A stretch of DNA of 64,000 nt from Orientallactaga sibirica. Lineage: Eukaryota > Chordata > Mammalia > Rodentia > Dipodidae. A model generated the notes under the pieces. That model had not been told where the DNA came from and did not search any database. It saw nothing but the letters and a program-made list of their open reading frames with translations. A program made the position numbers and the translations under genes. Each line of letters begins with the position of its first letter. The stretch's first letter is position 1. Where the stretch lies: positions 897,501 through 961,500 of the forward strand of contig JAEOAD010000032.1 in assembly GCA_036365145.1 (NCBI GenBank). Direction: 5' to 3'. This document shows positions 11,960 through 22,339 of the stretch, piece after piece.

Positions 11960-13186
11960 TGTTGTGAAAACATTTTTCTCTTGTAGCTTTAAAGGTAGTT
12001 GTAAGTAATTGCTTTAAAATCTTTACCAATTCCAATTATTACATCATCATTAGATTGTTTTATATTGCTTATTATATTCATTGATGATAGGCCAATTACT
12101 CTAACATTTTGAGTACTTTGAGATTGTGGTCTGGGCAAGTTGATTGACATGATAAAACCTTTCGATTCTGTCATTTCCTTCAAAGACAGACATGCCTTGT
12201 TGTTGATTTGTCTTTGCTGTTTCTTTTCAGATGTAGTAACATGAACTAAAAATAATTTGTCTCCTCTGATGGACATCTGATAACATGTTTAGTTCTCTTC
12301 TTTGTACCTTCAGCCAAATATCTGGGAAGAGTTTATCACAGGGCTCTGGATTCCTCAACTTTTACACTCTGTTGTTTAAGATTTATTTTTCTAGTAGTTT
12401 TGTGTGCTTCAGACCTTGGTGTTTCAAGTCAGTAACACTACACATGTACTCTCACGGTTTTAATACTCTGCACAGCATTCACTGTGACCTACTTTCTGGC
12501 CAAATTCTAGAGAAAAGTAAATTATAGAATCTTATCTGATTCTATTTCTTTCTTCAAAGTGTCAACTATACTCCTATATATGCAAACATTGCTCATAATC
12601 TGTTGTTTGTGGGTAGATATACCTTTTTCAGAATTTTTTGTCACTTGAGAGAGACACGAGATGATAGGAGATTTCTGGCTTTTTCAGACATGTAGGAAAT
12701 TTCTGGGTCATGCAGAAAACATGATACCATACCAATTTTTGGTATTTAAATAAGATAGTTCAAATGCTTCTTTGACATGAGAGACAACATACACATATGT
12801 GGATATAAATATGTGCATATATATTCTCCTATTTATAGTGATGGTTCCATTTTATTCAAGTTATATTAATAATTTTTGTTTTATTATATTATGAACAGAA
12901 ATTTTTGTATATGTCATTTTGTTTCATATATTTTAACATAATCGAATTTTTATTATAAAATCTGCTGTAAATTAGTCTTGAGTATTTCAAAATAAAGTAA
13001 ATTCTGCCTTTGTAATTTTAGAGAAAAACCTTCCTGGAAGATAAATTTCATATTTGTTGTAATATATTACTTTTTTCTGTATATTGATGTTCTAGACATA
13101 TAAATAACTTTTCCCCTGATTCCAATATGCTTAAATAGTGAAAATTGTATATTATTTGCTTTATGAATACTATTTTGTATGTAAGT
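11960..13186. other. Unclassified AT-rich stretch
   Basis: A 95-codon minus-strand frame at 11,989-12,276 is the longest one here. I do not recognise its product and see no neighbouring exons or splice pattern. The rest is AT-rich with no diagnostic repeat. Confidence 0.4.
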
Positions 13187-13187
13187 A

Positions 13188-13701
13188 CATTAGTCAGGGT
13201 TCTCTAGAGGAACAAAACAAATAGAATACTTATTATAAAAGGCATTTATTAGATTGGCTTATACAGCCAAGGCTGACCAGCTCACCTATGACTTTCTGTA
13301 GTCTGGAGAGGTTATGATCCCAGTAGCTACTCAGGCCACAAGGCTGGATGGCTCAGCAGTCCCAGTCTGGCACTGAAGGCCTGGAGGATTCCTTGGTAGC
13401 CACTGGTCTCCATCCATAATGGAAGTCTGAAGAAGCTGGCTGTGATGTCACCAAGGATAGAAGCAACAGATAGATGCTCTCACCAGCAAGCAGCAAGGGC
13501 AGACAGAGAGGCTAAAGGGTCACTTTTTCCTGAAACCTTTGCATATATGTACACACACACACATATACTCCCCTGCTCTGTGGTAAAGTGTTCCTGCTCA
13601 GCTAATCTTTTCTAGAAATGTCTTCACAAAACCGCCCAAGATGCATCCTTCTTACTTGATTCCTGAACCAATCAAATTGATAATATAAATTAATCATCAC
13701 A
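13188..13701 (-). mobile_element. ERVL-type solo LTR (MLT2-like), antisense
   Basis: The plus strand starts 'tagtcagggttctctagagg' and ends 'aattaatcatcaca', so the minus strand begins TGTGATGATTAATTT and ends near the classic CCCTGACTA terminus. This TG...CA layout and these end sequences fit an ERVL-class LTR. No internal retroviral coding region is attached. The second copy at 15.4/23.5 kb shares the same landmarks. Confidence 0.65.
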
Positions 13702-13854
13702 TATAATTCTATATATCAGTTCAAAACCTCTCAATTCTTTAGCCTATAGCTACAAAAACCAATTTTTCTTTAACTTACCCATTAATTTCCTTCCTTTCTA
13801 TTATGATTTTTAGTTAATATAATTACCTTTCCTTTTACCAATTATGTAGTTTTG

Positions 13855-14118
13855 TGCATACACACATGTTGGTATGCATGTTTGTGTGTGTATGGGAGTG
13901 CATGCCACAGCATGCATGTGGAAGTTAGAAGACAACCTCACAGTATTTCTCCTCTCCTTTCCCCATCTTTGAAGGCATATTATTCTAGCTATTTCTCCAA
14001 TTGCTGTAGGCACTTTGGGATTACAGCTGCATGTGCCATTTTGCATTTTCATAGGCACTGAGGAGGACCAAACCTGGGTCATTAAGTGCTTTTAACCAAT
14101 GAGCTCTTTTCCCAACCC
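13855..14118 (-). mobile_element. B3-like SINE, antisense
   Basis: The order is a TG-rich block, 'catgccacagcatgcatgtg', 'agaagacaacctcac', then 'ccaatgagctcttttcccaa', which is the reverse of a tRNA-derived head. This matches the rodent B3 layout, moderately diverged. Confidence 0.65.
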
Positions 14119-14119
14119 T

Positions 14120-14575
14120 TATTATATTTTTTAAACTTTTTTTCATTTTAAAGGTGCTTATACTTGGCCAATAATTATTCAGATTTAAATGACCTGTTTG
14201 AGTCCTATATATAATTCTAACAAAACAAATATACTTACTAATCCTGTTACATCTTTATCTCTTTGTTGTTATATATTTGTTTATCTTTTATCAGTTTCTT
14301 TCATACTTATTCTAGGAGACAATCACATAAGAAAGAAAGTCATATAAGACACTACACATCATAAATAGAGATCAGATATCACTAGGAGGGTTATAATAAA
14401 TAAACAAGCCCTCTTGTTGCCAAGCTAACTACATTGATAAGGTGCCCAGGCCACAACACAGGGAAGGACACTGGTAAGATGTGGAAGAATTATTATAGTG
14501 AGGATATCATATTTAGTCTGAGGAAATCATGGCTGGACCTCACTGAATATGACTGCTGGGAAATAAGAAGGCTTA
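14120..14575. other. Unclassified AT-rich spacer
   Basis: I see no gene or recognisable repeat. Confidence 0.4.
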
Positions 14576-14775
14576 GGGCTGGAGTGGTGACTTAGCAGTT
14601 AAGGTGCTTGCCTGGGAAGTCTAAGGACTCAGGCTACATTCCCCAGTTCCCATATAAGCCTGATACACAGGGTGGCACAAGCATCTGGAGTTCAGTTGAA
14701 GTGACTAGAGGCCCTGGTGTGCCCAGTTTCTGTCTTTCTCTCTCTCTAAAACATAAATAAACTATTTTTAAAAGA
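14576..14775 (+). mobile_element. tRNA-derived SINE, short form
   Basis: The head 'ggctggagtggtgacttagc', middle 'gtggcacaagcatctggagt', a TC-rich stretch and an AAATAAA tail give the full short-form layout. Confidence 0.9.
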
Positions 14776-15199
14776 GGGCCTCTATTCTGTAGATTCAGCA
14801 AAGTTCTGATCATCATGGTTTCATATAAAACCAATTTAGATTGGGCAATTGGGCAAACAATTATTACAAAAAAATAGAGGAAGCTGTACACATTACACCA
14901 AGGTGGCAAAGACCCATGCCTATTCAGACTAGCTATCCTAAAGAAACTGAGAATTCATAGCATATGGGATATGGTTCTCACAAGGGTCTTATATCAGCAG
15001 AGGAGATTAATTATCTATAAAATAAACTTGTTCTAGACTCCACTAATAAATCTTAAAAGCAAGAGTCAAACTATTTAAATTATTTTCTAGTACAACTATG
15101 CCCACCCAAAAGCTCATGAATAATTCTAGAGATGTAATAATATGCAATGCCCCATGATTTAAAGTCAAATATGTCACACGCCATAAAATTAAGTAAATA

Positions 15200-15365
15200 T
15201 AAAACAGTATAGGGATGCTTGCTCTCAGACCTTGTATTCAATATGTTTGTGGAGATTCTCAACATTGCAATAAGAAAAAAATAAAGGCCTTAGATACTAG
15301 AGTAGAAGCAACAAATATCTTTATATGGCATGTTTGCTCATGTAGAAAATATGACAGAATAGGTT
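15200..15365 (+). mobile_element. Ancient L1 ORF2 fragment, sense (left part of the nest host)
   Basis: The text reads like L1 reverse-transcriptase DNA: 'gatgcttgctctcagacc', 'tattcaatatgtttgtggag', 'aaaataaaggcctta'. It stops where the LTR begins, and comparable L1 text resumes immediately after the LTR at 23,540 with the next part of ORF2. I infer one ancient element split by the insertions. All frames are decayed. Confidence 0.5.
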
Positions 15366-15822
15366 TTTATTGGTCAGGGTTCTCTAAAAGAATAGAACTG
15401 ATAGAATAAATTGGTATTAAAAGATTTATTGGATTAATTTACAACAGTCCAACAACAGCTGTCTGCAGTCTCATGAGTCAAGGAACCCAGCAACTGTTCA
15501 GTCCATGTAGCAGGATACCTCAACAATCCCAATCCAGCACTGAAGGAGTCCTGGTGAGCCACTGGTCTTCAGTCCACATCAGAAGGCTGATGAAACTTGG
15601 TTCCAATGAAAATGAAGGATGTACAAACTGTATAGACACACGGGCAAGCAGATAGTGGTGCAGCCAAGTAAAAGGCTCTCCCCTGTGAGTAGCACAGGCA
15701 GCTAGGAGAAAATGGGTTATGTCCTCTCAAAACTTCCATATATAGCCTACCACAGGGAGGGCTTGTCCACCCTGGATGAAGCACTCACTCTAGAGACAAG
15801 ACTTCCTTTTCAGCTAATTCTT
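15366..15822 (-). mobile_element. ERVL-type LTR (MLT2-like), antisense, left part
   Basis: It starts 'tggtcagggttctctaaaag' and shares landmarks with the LTR at 13,188 ('ccagcactgaagg', 'gagccactggtctt'). The sequence breaks off at 'ttcagctaattctt' (15,809-15,822), which is repeated at 23,438-23,451 where the LTR resumes. The complete L1 sits between the halves. Confidence 0.7.
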
Positions 15823-17315
15823 TTTTATTTATTTATTTATATTATTCTGATTTTACATTCATAGTATTGGTTCCATTTTCCTCCTCCCTGTCCTCCCTCT
15901 TCCAAAGGGACCCTCATCAATGGGGAATGTGGATCGTGCATTGTGGGGGCCGTCAAGAGTTCTGGGGGGTAAGCCCCAGTCTCTGTGCTTATTGCCCCAA
16001 CTTGTGACTCTAACAATCTTTCCGCGCCCTCTTCCACGAGTTTCCCTGAGCCACATGGGGGTCATTTTTTTTTGGCTCCAGTAATGAGGTTTTGGGGGCC
16101 TCTGTGTCTCTGGATATCTGGCTTAGTTGGAGTTGGATGCTCTCTGTGTTTATCTCCTTCAGCCATTTTCTGGTGTCGTGATCACCATGAACACTGTATT
16201 CTTGTCCTTCCCCTGCGTTGTTCTATGGTTTCAGCTGGGGCCCTGGTGAGGTGTGATTAGCTGATCCTCCCATCAGGTTCGTTGTCCATCTGAAAAGAGA
16301 TAAGCAAATTCTCCAATGGAGAGAGAAGTTAGTATGAGATAGAAGGGATGACCATATATGTTTTGGAGAGAACTTTATATGCGTCAGCTCTCTTCTAGCC
16401 CACGTTTGGTGGTCTCTTAAACTTGGAGACTGAGCTCATTTTGTGTACCTGGTTTTTGACTTATTTCCCAGTTCCAGCAATGTGTTCCATTCTACCATTC
16501 CACTGAGTGGATCTATTAGCCAAATCAAGAGCAGTTGGTTACCCACCATGGCTGTTTGCCACTACTGCACTTGTATGAGCATTACGTCAGGTTGTTACAT
16601 ACTGGGTATCTCAGTCTGCAAGATGTTTGGACCAATGTCGGATGTTTTCCCCCAGTTGCTCGTGTAGCACCCTCTGGTACTAGACTAGCTAACTGTCTGG
16701 GGACTGACCCTCTTCCAGATTCTGGTCAGGTCTCTCTGTGTTTGGTCTCACACACGTATGCTGCCTTCAACAGTAGGGTCTTACTATTAACCTTTGGTGG
16801 GTCACCAAGAACTCTGACAGAAGTCTTTTTTTTTTTAAACCTTGTAGGTGTCTCGGATCAAGAGCTCATTGTGGAAGTTAACCCCGTGCTGGCACTGGGA
16901 GTTTTAAGTCTTCACCTAGAAAGGTGAGGGAAGAAAAAGACAGATAATATTATAGAGAAAGTGAGTATAGAGAGGAGAGGTAGGAAGAGAGAGTGAGAGG
17001 GAGAGAGAGAGAAAGAGAGAGAGAGAGAGAAGCAGGACAAGATTAGGGTTAGCCTTCATGATGCTCTCTCCAGATTCCTGTGGTTTGGGTGTTCCCTCTG
17101 TGGGCCTGCTGAAGGATCAATGTTTTAGCCTGTTGTTCACAGTAAAGGGTTTTATAGTATCTTTTCCTTTTGGGTCCCAATTTGTATCCCCGCCCCTTGT
17201 CCTCCCCCCCACCCTCTCGTTCCCTCCCACTCTTACCTTCCCCCCATCCCACCCTCCATCTTGTCTGGTCCTCAGAGTGTTTATTAAGTTTGGCTGCATG
17301 TCACATGGATTCAGG
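15823..17315 (-). other. L1 3' UTR of the complete element
   Basis: This is about 1.5 kb without meaningful coding. It shares blocks with the L1 3' ends at 8.4-9.5, 39.1-39.5 and 46.2-47.0 kb, placing all of these in one 3' UTR group. A (GA)n-rich part lies at 16,975-17,035, and a C-rich run (G-rich in the sense strand) lies at about 17,188-17,265, just after the ORF2 stop. The 114-codon and 130-codon frames inside it are incidental. Confidence 0.85.
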
Positions 17316-17767
17316 TTAGGAGCAACAGATAAACGAGACCATGTGATGATTATCTTTTTGTTCTTGGGTGAGCTCACTGAGGTTGATCTGTTCCATGTTT
17401 GACCTTTTTTTTTTCAAATTTCCTTATTTCGTCTTTCCTTACTGCTACATAAAATTCCATAGTGTAGATATACCACATCTTTGTTACCCATTCATCTAGT
17501 GATGGACACCTGGGTTGATTCCAGCTTTGTACTATTATGAATAGACAGTATATAAACATGGTTGAGAAAATGTCTCTGGTCTGAGGCTTGGACCATTTAG
17601 GGTAAATGCCCAATAAGGGAATAACTTGATCCATTGGTAGGTCTATGGTCATCCTTTTCAGGAGTCTCCATACAGCTGTCCATAATGGTTGAACCATTTT
17701 ACATTCCCACCAGCAGTGAAAACTTGTTCCTATTTCTCCACAACCTCACCAGAATTTGTTTTCATTG

Positions 17768-17783
17768 TTTTTTTTTTTTTTTT
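17768..17783 (-). repeat. A16 run in the L1 ORF2 3' part
   Basis: Sixteen T residues on the plus strand lie in a coding stretch of ORF2, probably slippage growth after the element died. Confidence 0.9.
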
Positions 17784-19228
17784 AATGTTAGCCATCCTTA
17801 CTGGGGTAAGGTGGAATCTCATAGTTGTTTTAATTTGCATTTCCCTGATGATTAGGGATGTTGAACATTTTCTTAAATGTGCATTTGCTATTTGTATTTC
17901 TTCCTCTGAGAACTCCCTGTGCAGTTCTCTGCCCCACTTTGTGAGTGGGTTGTTTGGTGATTTATTGTTTAGGTTTTGGAGTTCTTTGTAGATTCTAGAA
18001 ATTAGGCCTCTGTCAGTTGTATAGCTGGTGAAAATATTCTCCCATTCTGCTGGCTTTGGTTATAGTATGTTTGTCAGTGAAAAAGCTTTTCAGCTTCATG
18101 AGATCCCAATGGTTGAGTGATGGTTTAATTTCCTGAGCTGCTGTGGTTTTGTTCAGGAAATCTTTTCCCACTCCTATGATGTGGAAAGTTCCTCCTATTT
18201 TTTCTTCCAGTAGATGCAGAGTTTCTGGTTTTATATTAAGGTCTTTGACCCATTTGGACTTAATTTTGTGCATGGAGAGATGTGTGGGTCGAGTTTCATT
18301 TTCCTACATATGCTTGTCCAGTTTGTCAAGCACCATTTGTTGAAGATGCTGTCTTTTCTCCATTCTGCGTTGGAAGAGCCTTTGTCAAATATCAAGTAGC
18401 TGTAGTTATTTGACCCGAAATCTGGGTCTTCAATTCTGTTCCATTGGTCTATATTACTGTTTTTATGCCAGTACCATGTTGTTTTTATTACAATGGCTTT
18501 GTAGTATAGCTTTAGATCAGGTATGGTGATGCCTCCAGAGGTATTTCTTTTGCTGAGGATGAGCTTGGATATCCGAGGCCTTCTGCCTTTCCATATAAAT
18601 TTTGAGATAGTTTTTTCTATCTCATTGAAGAAGGAAGTTGGGATTTTTATTGGCATTGCATTGAATCTATAGAGTGCTTTTGTTAAAATTGCCATGTTCA
18701 CAATTAATTCTACCAGTCCAGGAGCATGGGATGTCTTTCCATTTTTGTAGGACCTCCTCAATTTCTTTTTTGAGAGTTTTTATGTTTTCATTGTATAGAT
18801 CTTTCACTTCCTTAGTCAATGTTATTCCAAGGTATTTTATTTTCTTTGTTGCATTTGAAAATGGGACGATGTTAGTTATTTCTTTTTCTGTCCCTTGGTC
18901 CTTTGTATAGAAAAAGGCTACTGATATCTGTGCATTGATTTTATATTCTGCTACTTTGCTAAAGGTGCTAATCACCTTTAAGAGTTTTGAGATGGAAGTT
19001 CTCAGGTCATTTATGTACAGAATCATGTCATCTGCAAATAGGGCTAACTTAACTTCTTCCTTTCCAATTTGTATGCCTTTGATTTCATTCTCCTGTCTTA
19101 TTGCTTGAGCTAATACGTCTAGCACTATGTTGAAGATCAGAGGTGAGAGTGGACACCCCTCTCTTGTTCCTGACCTCAATGGGAATTCCTTAAGTTTTTC
19201 CCCATTTAGAATTACTTGGGCTTTAGGT

Positions 19229-19270
19229 GTTTTATATAGCCTTTATTATGTTTTATATAGCCTTTATTAT
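19229..19270 (-). repeat. 21-bp tandem duplication inside L1 ORF2
   Basis: The unit 'gttttatatagcctttatta' plus t occurs twice back to back (19,229-19,249 and 19,250-19,270). It lies between RT motif A and the '[11 protein letters not shown]' block, next to a frame break. Confidence 0.95.
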
Positions 19271-21170
19271 GTTGAGATATGGGCCATCTATGCCTATTCT
19301 CTCCAATGTTTTGATCATGAAGTGATGTTGTATTTTGTCAAAGGCCTTCTCTGCATCTATCGAAATGATCATGTGGTTTTTGTGTTTTAGCTTGTTTATG
19401 TCGTGTATTACATTGATAGATTTCCATATATTGAACCATTCCTGCGTTCCAGGGATGAAGCCTACTTGATCAAGGTGGATAATGCTTTTGATGTACTGTT
19501 GAATTCGGTTTGCAAGAATTTTGTTCAGGATCTTTGCGTCTATGTTCATCAGAGAAATGGGCCTATAATTTTCCTTTCTTGTGGCATCCCTGCCTGGTTT
19601 TGGAATTAGGGTGATACTAGCTTCATAAAAGGAGTTGGGGATCTCTCCCTGTTCTCCAACTGTGTGGCACAGTTTGAGAAGAATTGGTTTCAGTTCTTCC
19701 ATGAAGGTTTGGTAGAATTCTGCTGAGAAACCGTCTGGTCCTGGACAATTCTTTTTGGGGAGGTGTTTTATTACCTCTTCAATCTCAAAGGGTGTGATGG
19801 GTCTGTTTAGGAAATTAATCTGCTCTGGGCTTAGCTTTGGTAGGTGGTATGTGTCTAGGAATTCATCCATTTCTTCCATATTCTCCTGTTTTAGGGAGTA
19901 GAGGTTTTTGAAGTAAGTCCTAATAACTCTTCCTATTTCACTCATGTCTGTTGTGATCTCTCCTTTTTCATTTCTAATTTTGTTGATTTGAAGTGTTTCT
20001 TTTTTCCGCTTGATCAAATTGGCCAGGAGTGTATCAATCTTGTTAATTTTTTTCAAAGAACCAGCTCTTTGTTTCATCAATTTTCTTAATTGTCCTCTTA
20101 GTTTCCAATTCATTAATTTCTTCTCTGATCTTAATTATTTCTTTTCATCTGAAGCTTTTTGGGTTGGCTTCTTCTGTCTTTTCCAATGCCTTTAGATGGA
20201 TGGTTAGGTTATTGATTTGGGATCTCTCTGTTTTTGTTATGAGGGCATTTAGTGCTATGATTTTTCCCCTAAGGACTGCCTTCATTGTATCCCATATGTT
20301 TTGGTATGATGTGTTCTCGTTGTCATTGAATTTTAGAAATTTTGCAATTGCATTCTTTATTTCATCCACAACCCATTTATTGTTTAAAAGTGTGTTGTTC
20401 AATTTCCAGGAGGAAGAGGGATTCCTGGTGTAGTTTTTGTTGTTGATTTCTAGCATTACAGCATTGTGGTCTGATATCATACAGGAAATTACATCAATTT
20501 TCTTGAAAATATGGAGGCAGGCTTTGTGGCCCAGTACATGATCTATTTTAAAGAAGGTTCCATGGGCTGCTGAGAAGAATGTGTAATCTGTAGATTTTGG
20601 GTGGAATGTTCTGTATATGTCCGCTAGGTCTAGTTGTTCTATGGTGTTGTTGAACTCTCTTACTTCCCTATTAATTTTCTGTTTAGATGATCTATCCATT
20701 GTTGATAATGGAGTATTAAAGTCCCCGACTATGATGGTATTGGTGTTTATTTCTGTTTTGTTGCCAAGTAGATTTTGCTTTATGAATTGTGGTGCACCTG
20801 TGTTTGGTGCATAAATATTGATGACTTTGATATCCTCTTGTTGGATTGCTCCCTTGATAAGTAAGAAGTGGCCTTGTCTTTTTTAGTTACCTTTGGTTTG
20901 GAGTCTATTTTATCAGATATAAGTATAGCTACACCTGCTTTTTTCTTGTTTGTGTTTGCTTGGAAAATCATTTTCCACCCTTTCACCCTGAGGAGATGTC
21001 TGTCTTTAGTGGTGAGGTGGGTTTCTTGAAGACAGCAGATTGAAGGGTCCAGTTTTCTGATCCACCTTGTTACCTTATGTCTTTTGATGGGTGAATTAAG
21101 GCCATTAATATTCAGAGATATAACTTTGAGGTTTGATTTAATACCTGCCATATTGTGGTGGGTTGTGGTC

Positions 21171-21198
21171 TTTTTTTTTTTTTTTTTTTTTTTTTTTT
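21171..21198 (-). repeat. A28 run in the L1 ORF1-ORF2 spacer
   Basis: Twenty-eight T residues on the plus strand (A28 in L1 sense) end 19 nt before the ORF2 ATG at 21,151. It is much longer than the surrounding A-runs and lies inside the element, so it is not a retrotransposition tail. Confidence 0.95.
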
Positions 21199-21349
21199 GG
21201 TTAATGTAGACTGTTTCTTGAGGGCTCTTGAAGTTGGTTATTTGTTTCTTCTGTATGGAAAATTTCCTGAAGTACTTTCTGTAGGTTTGGCTTTGTGTTC
21301 ATATACTTGTAAAGATGAGTTTTATCATGGAAGGTTTTTCTTTCACCAT

Positions 21350-22338
21350 TATGAGGGATACTTTTGCTGGGTAGAGTAGTTGGGGCTGGAAACCATGGGT
21401 TCTTAGAGTTTGCAGTGTTCCATTCCAGGCCCTTCTGGCTTTTAGGGTTTCCATTGAGAAGTCTGAGGTAATTCTAATGGGGTTCCCTTTATACGTAATG
21501 TGTTGTTTTTCCTGGCTGCTTTTAGGATTTTCTCTTTGTGTTTGATGTTTAGAGTCTTAAAGATAATGTGTCTTGGAGAATTTCTCCTTTGGTCCAGTCT
21601 GTTTGGAGTTCTGCTAGCTTCTTGTAATTTGATGGAGTTTTCTTTTGAGAGAACGGGAATGTTTTCTTCAATTATTTTGTTGAATAGGCTTTCCATTCCT
21701 TTGGTCTGTGTTTCTTCCCCCTCTGGTATACCCATGATCCTGATGTTTGGGCACTTAAGGGTGTCCCACATTTCCCTCATGTTCTGTTCACAGAAGTTTT
21801 TGAACTTGTTGAAATTTTTGGACTCATGAACTGTTTCTTCTGTTCTGTCTTCCAGTTCTGAGTTTCTATCTTCCACCTGACTTACTCTGTTCTTAAGAGT
21901 GTCTATAGAGTTTTGGGCCTGTTCAATTTGGTTCATATTTTCTACAGTTTTTTAATGTATAGTTTCCATCCCTCTGTCTAGTTCCCTTTTTGTCTCATTT
22001 TCCGATTTTCTTAATGCTTCTTTGAGTTCATCCCTGCATTTCTTTATGTCTTCATTGAACTTAGCCAGCTGGTTATTGAGAACCTCTTTTTTTTTTTCAC
22101 TCTCCTTCAGTTCATTTAACTGTCTTTGGAGCCCTTCCTGGTTCTTTTCTATTAGGTCCAACCTAGCAAGGATAACATTCATACAATTGTTGGCTCTTTG
22201 TTGAGTTTCTGTGAGTTGTGCTATTTGCTTGGCCAGGGTTGCATAGCTAGTCTCTTCATTTTGGGGTTCTGATTCTATTGTCTCTTCTATTGTAGGACTG
22301 GATAGTCTAGGTGGATTTACTTGTGTCTGGTTTTTCAT
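21350..22338 (-). pseudogene. L1 ORF1 (RNA-binding chaperone), broken
   Basis: L1 ORF1 encodes a trimeric coiled-coil RNA-binding protein that packages L1 RNA. The ATG at 22,338 starts 'MKNQTQVNPPRL'. Residues about 30-125 are rich in E/K/L heptads (coiled coil). One in-frame stop at 21,952-21,954 interrupts the frame, which resumes in register at 21,936. The RRM-like part carries 'NIRIMGIPEGEE', and the C-terminal domain carries 'RHIIFKTLNIKHKEKILKAA'. The frame is then lost at a short A-run near 21,506-21,510, so it ends early at 21,442, while conserved C-terminal text ('METLKARRAWN') continues in another frame to about 21,350. So there is one nonsense change and one probable single-base indel. 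Confidence 0.93.
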
Positions 22339-22339
22339 G

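Larger units (their letters stand above)
17316..21151 (-). pseudogene. L1 ORF2 (endonuclease-reverse transcriptase), multiply frameshifted
   Basis: ORF2 proteins normally run about 1,275-1,280 residues, nick target DNA and copy the L1 RNA into the nick. This region is the right length (about 3.84 kb) but splits into at least seven pieces. The start at 21,151 opens with the endonuclease: 'SLNINGLNSPIKRHK' and 'CCLQETHL' are visible. The reverse transcriptase follows at 20,113-18,667, with 'LIPKPGRD', '[14 protein letters not shown]', '[14 protein letters not shown]' (catalytic Asp), '[11 protein letters not shown]' and '[11 protein letters not shown]' (the FADD catalytic box). The C-terminal 'PLLGIYPK' and 'YIYTMEFYVAVRKDEI' region is at 17,697-17,400. 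Frame breaks occur near 20,875, 20,150, 20,050, 19,250, 18,700, 18,275 and 18,040, and near the C terminus. I place the original stop at about 17,316, from the frame that continues past the last break. Confidence 0.95.

Noticed and set aside
16535..16927. 130-codon plus-strand frame
   Set aside because: It is contained in the L1 3' UTR on the opposite strand; hydrophobic text comes from T/C-rich sequence.
17316..22338. Active L1 element
   Set aside because: ORF1 has a stop and an indel, and ORF2 has at least seven frame breaks, so autonomous activity is excluded despite full length.
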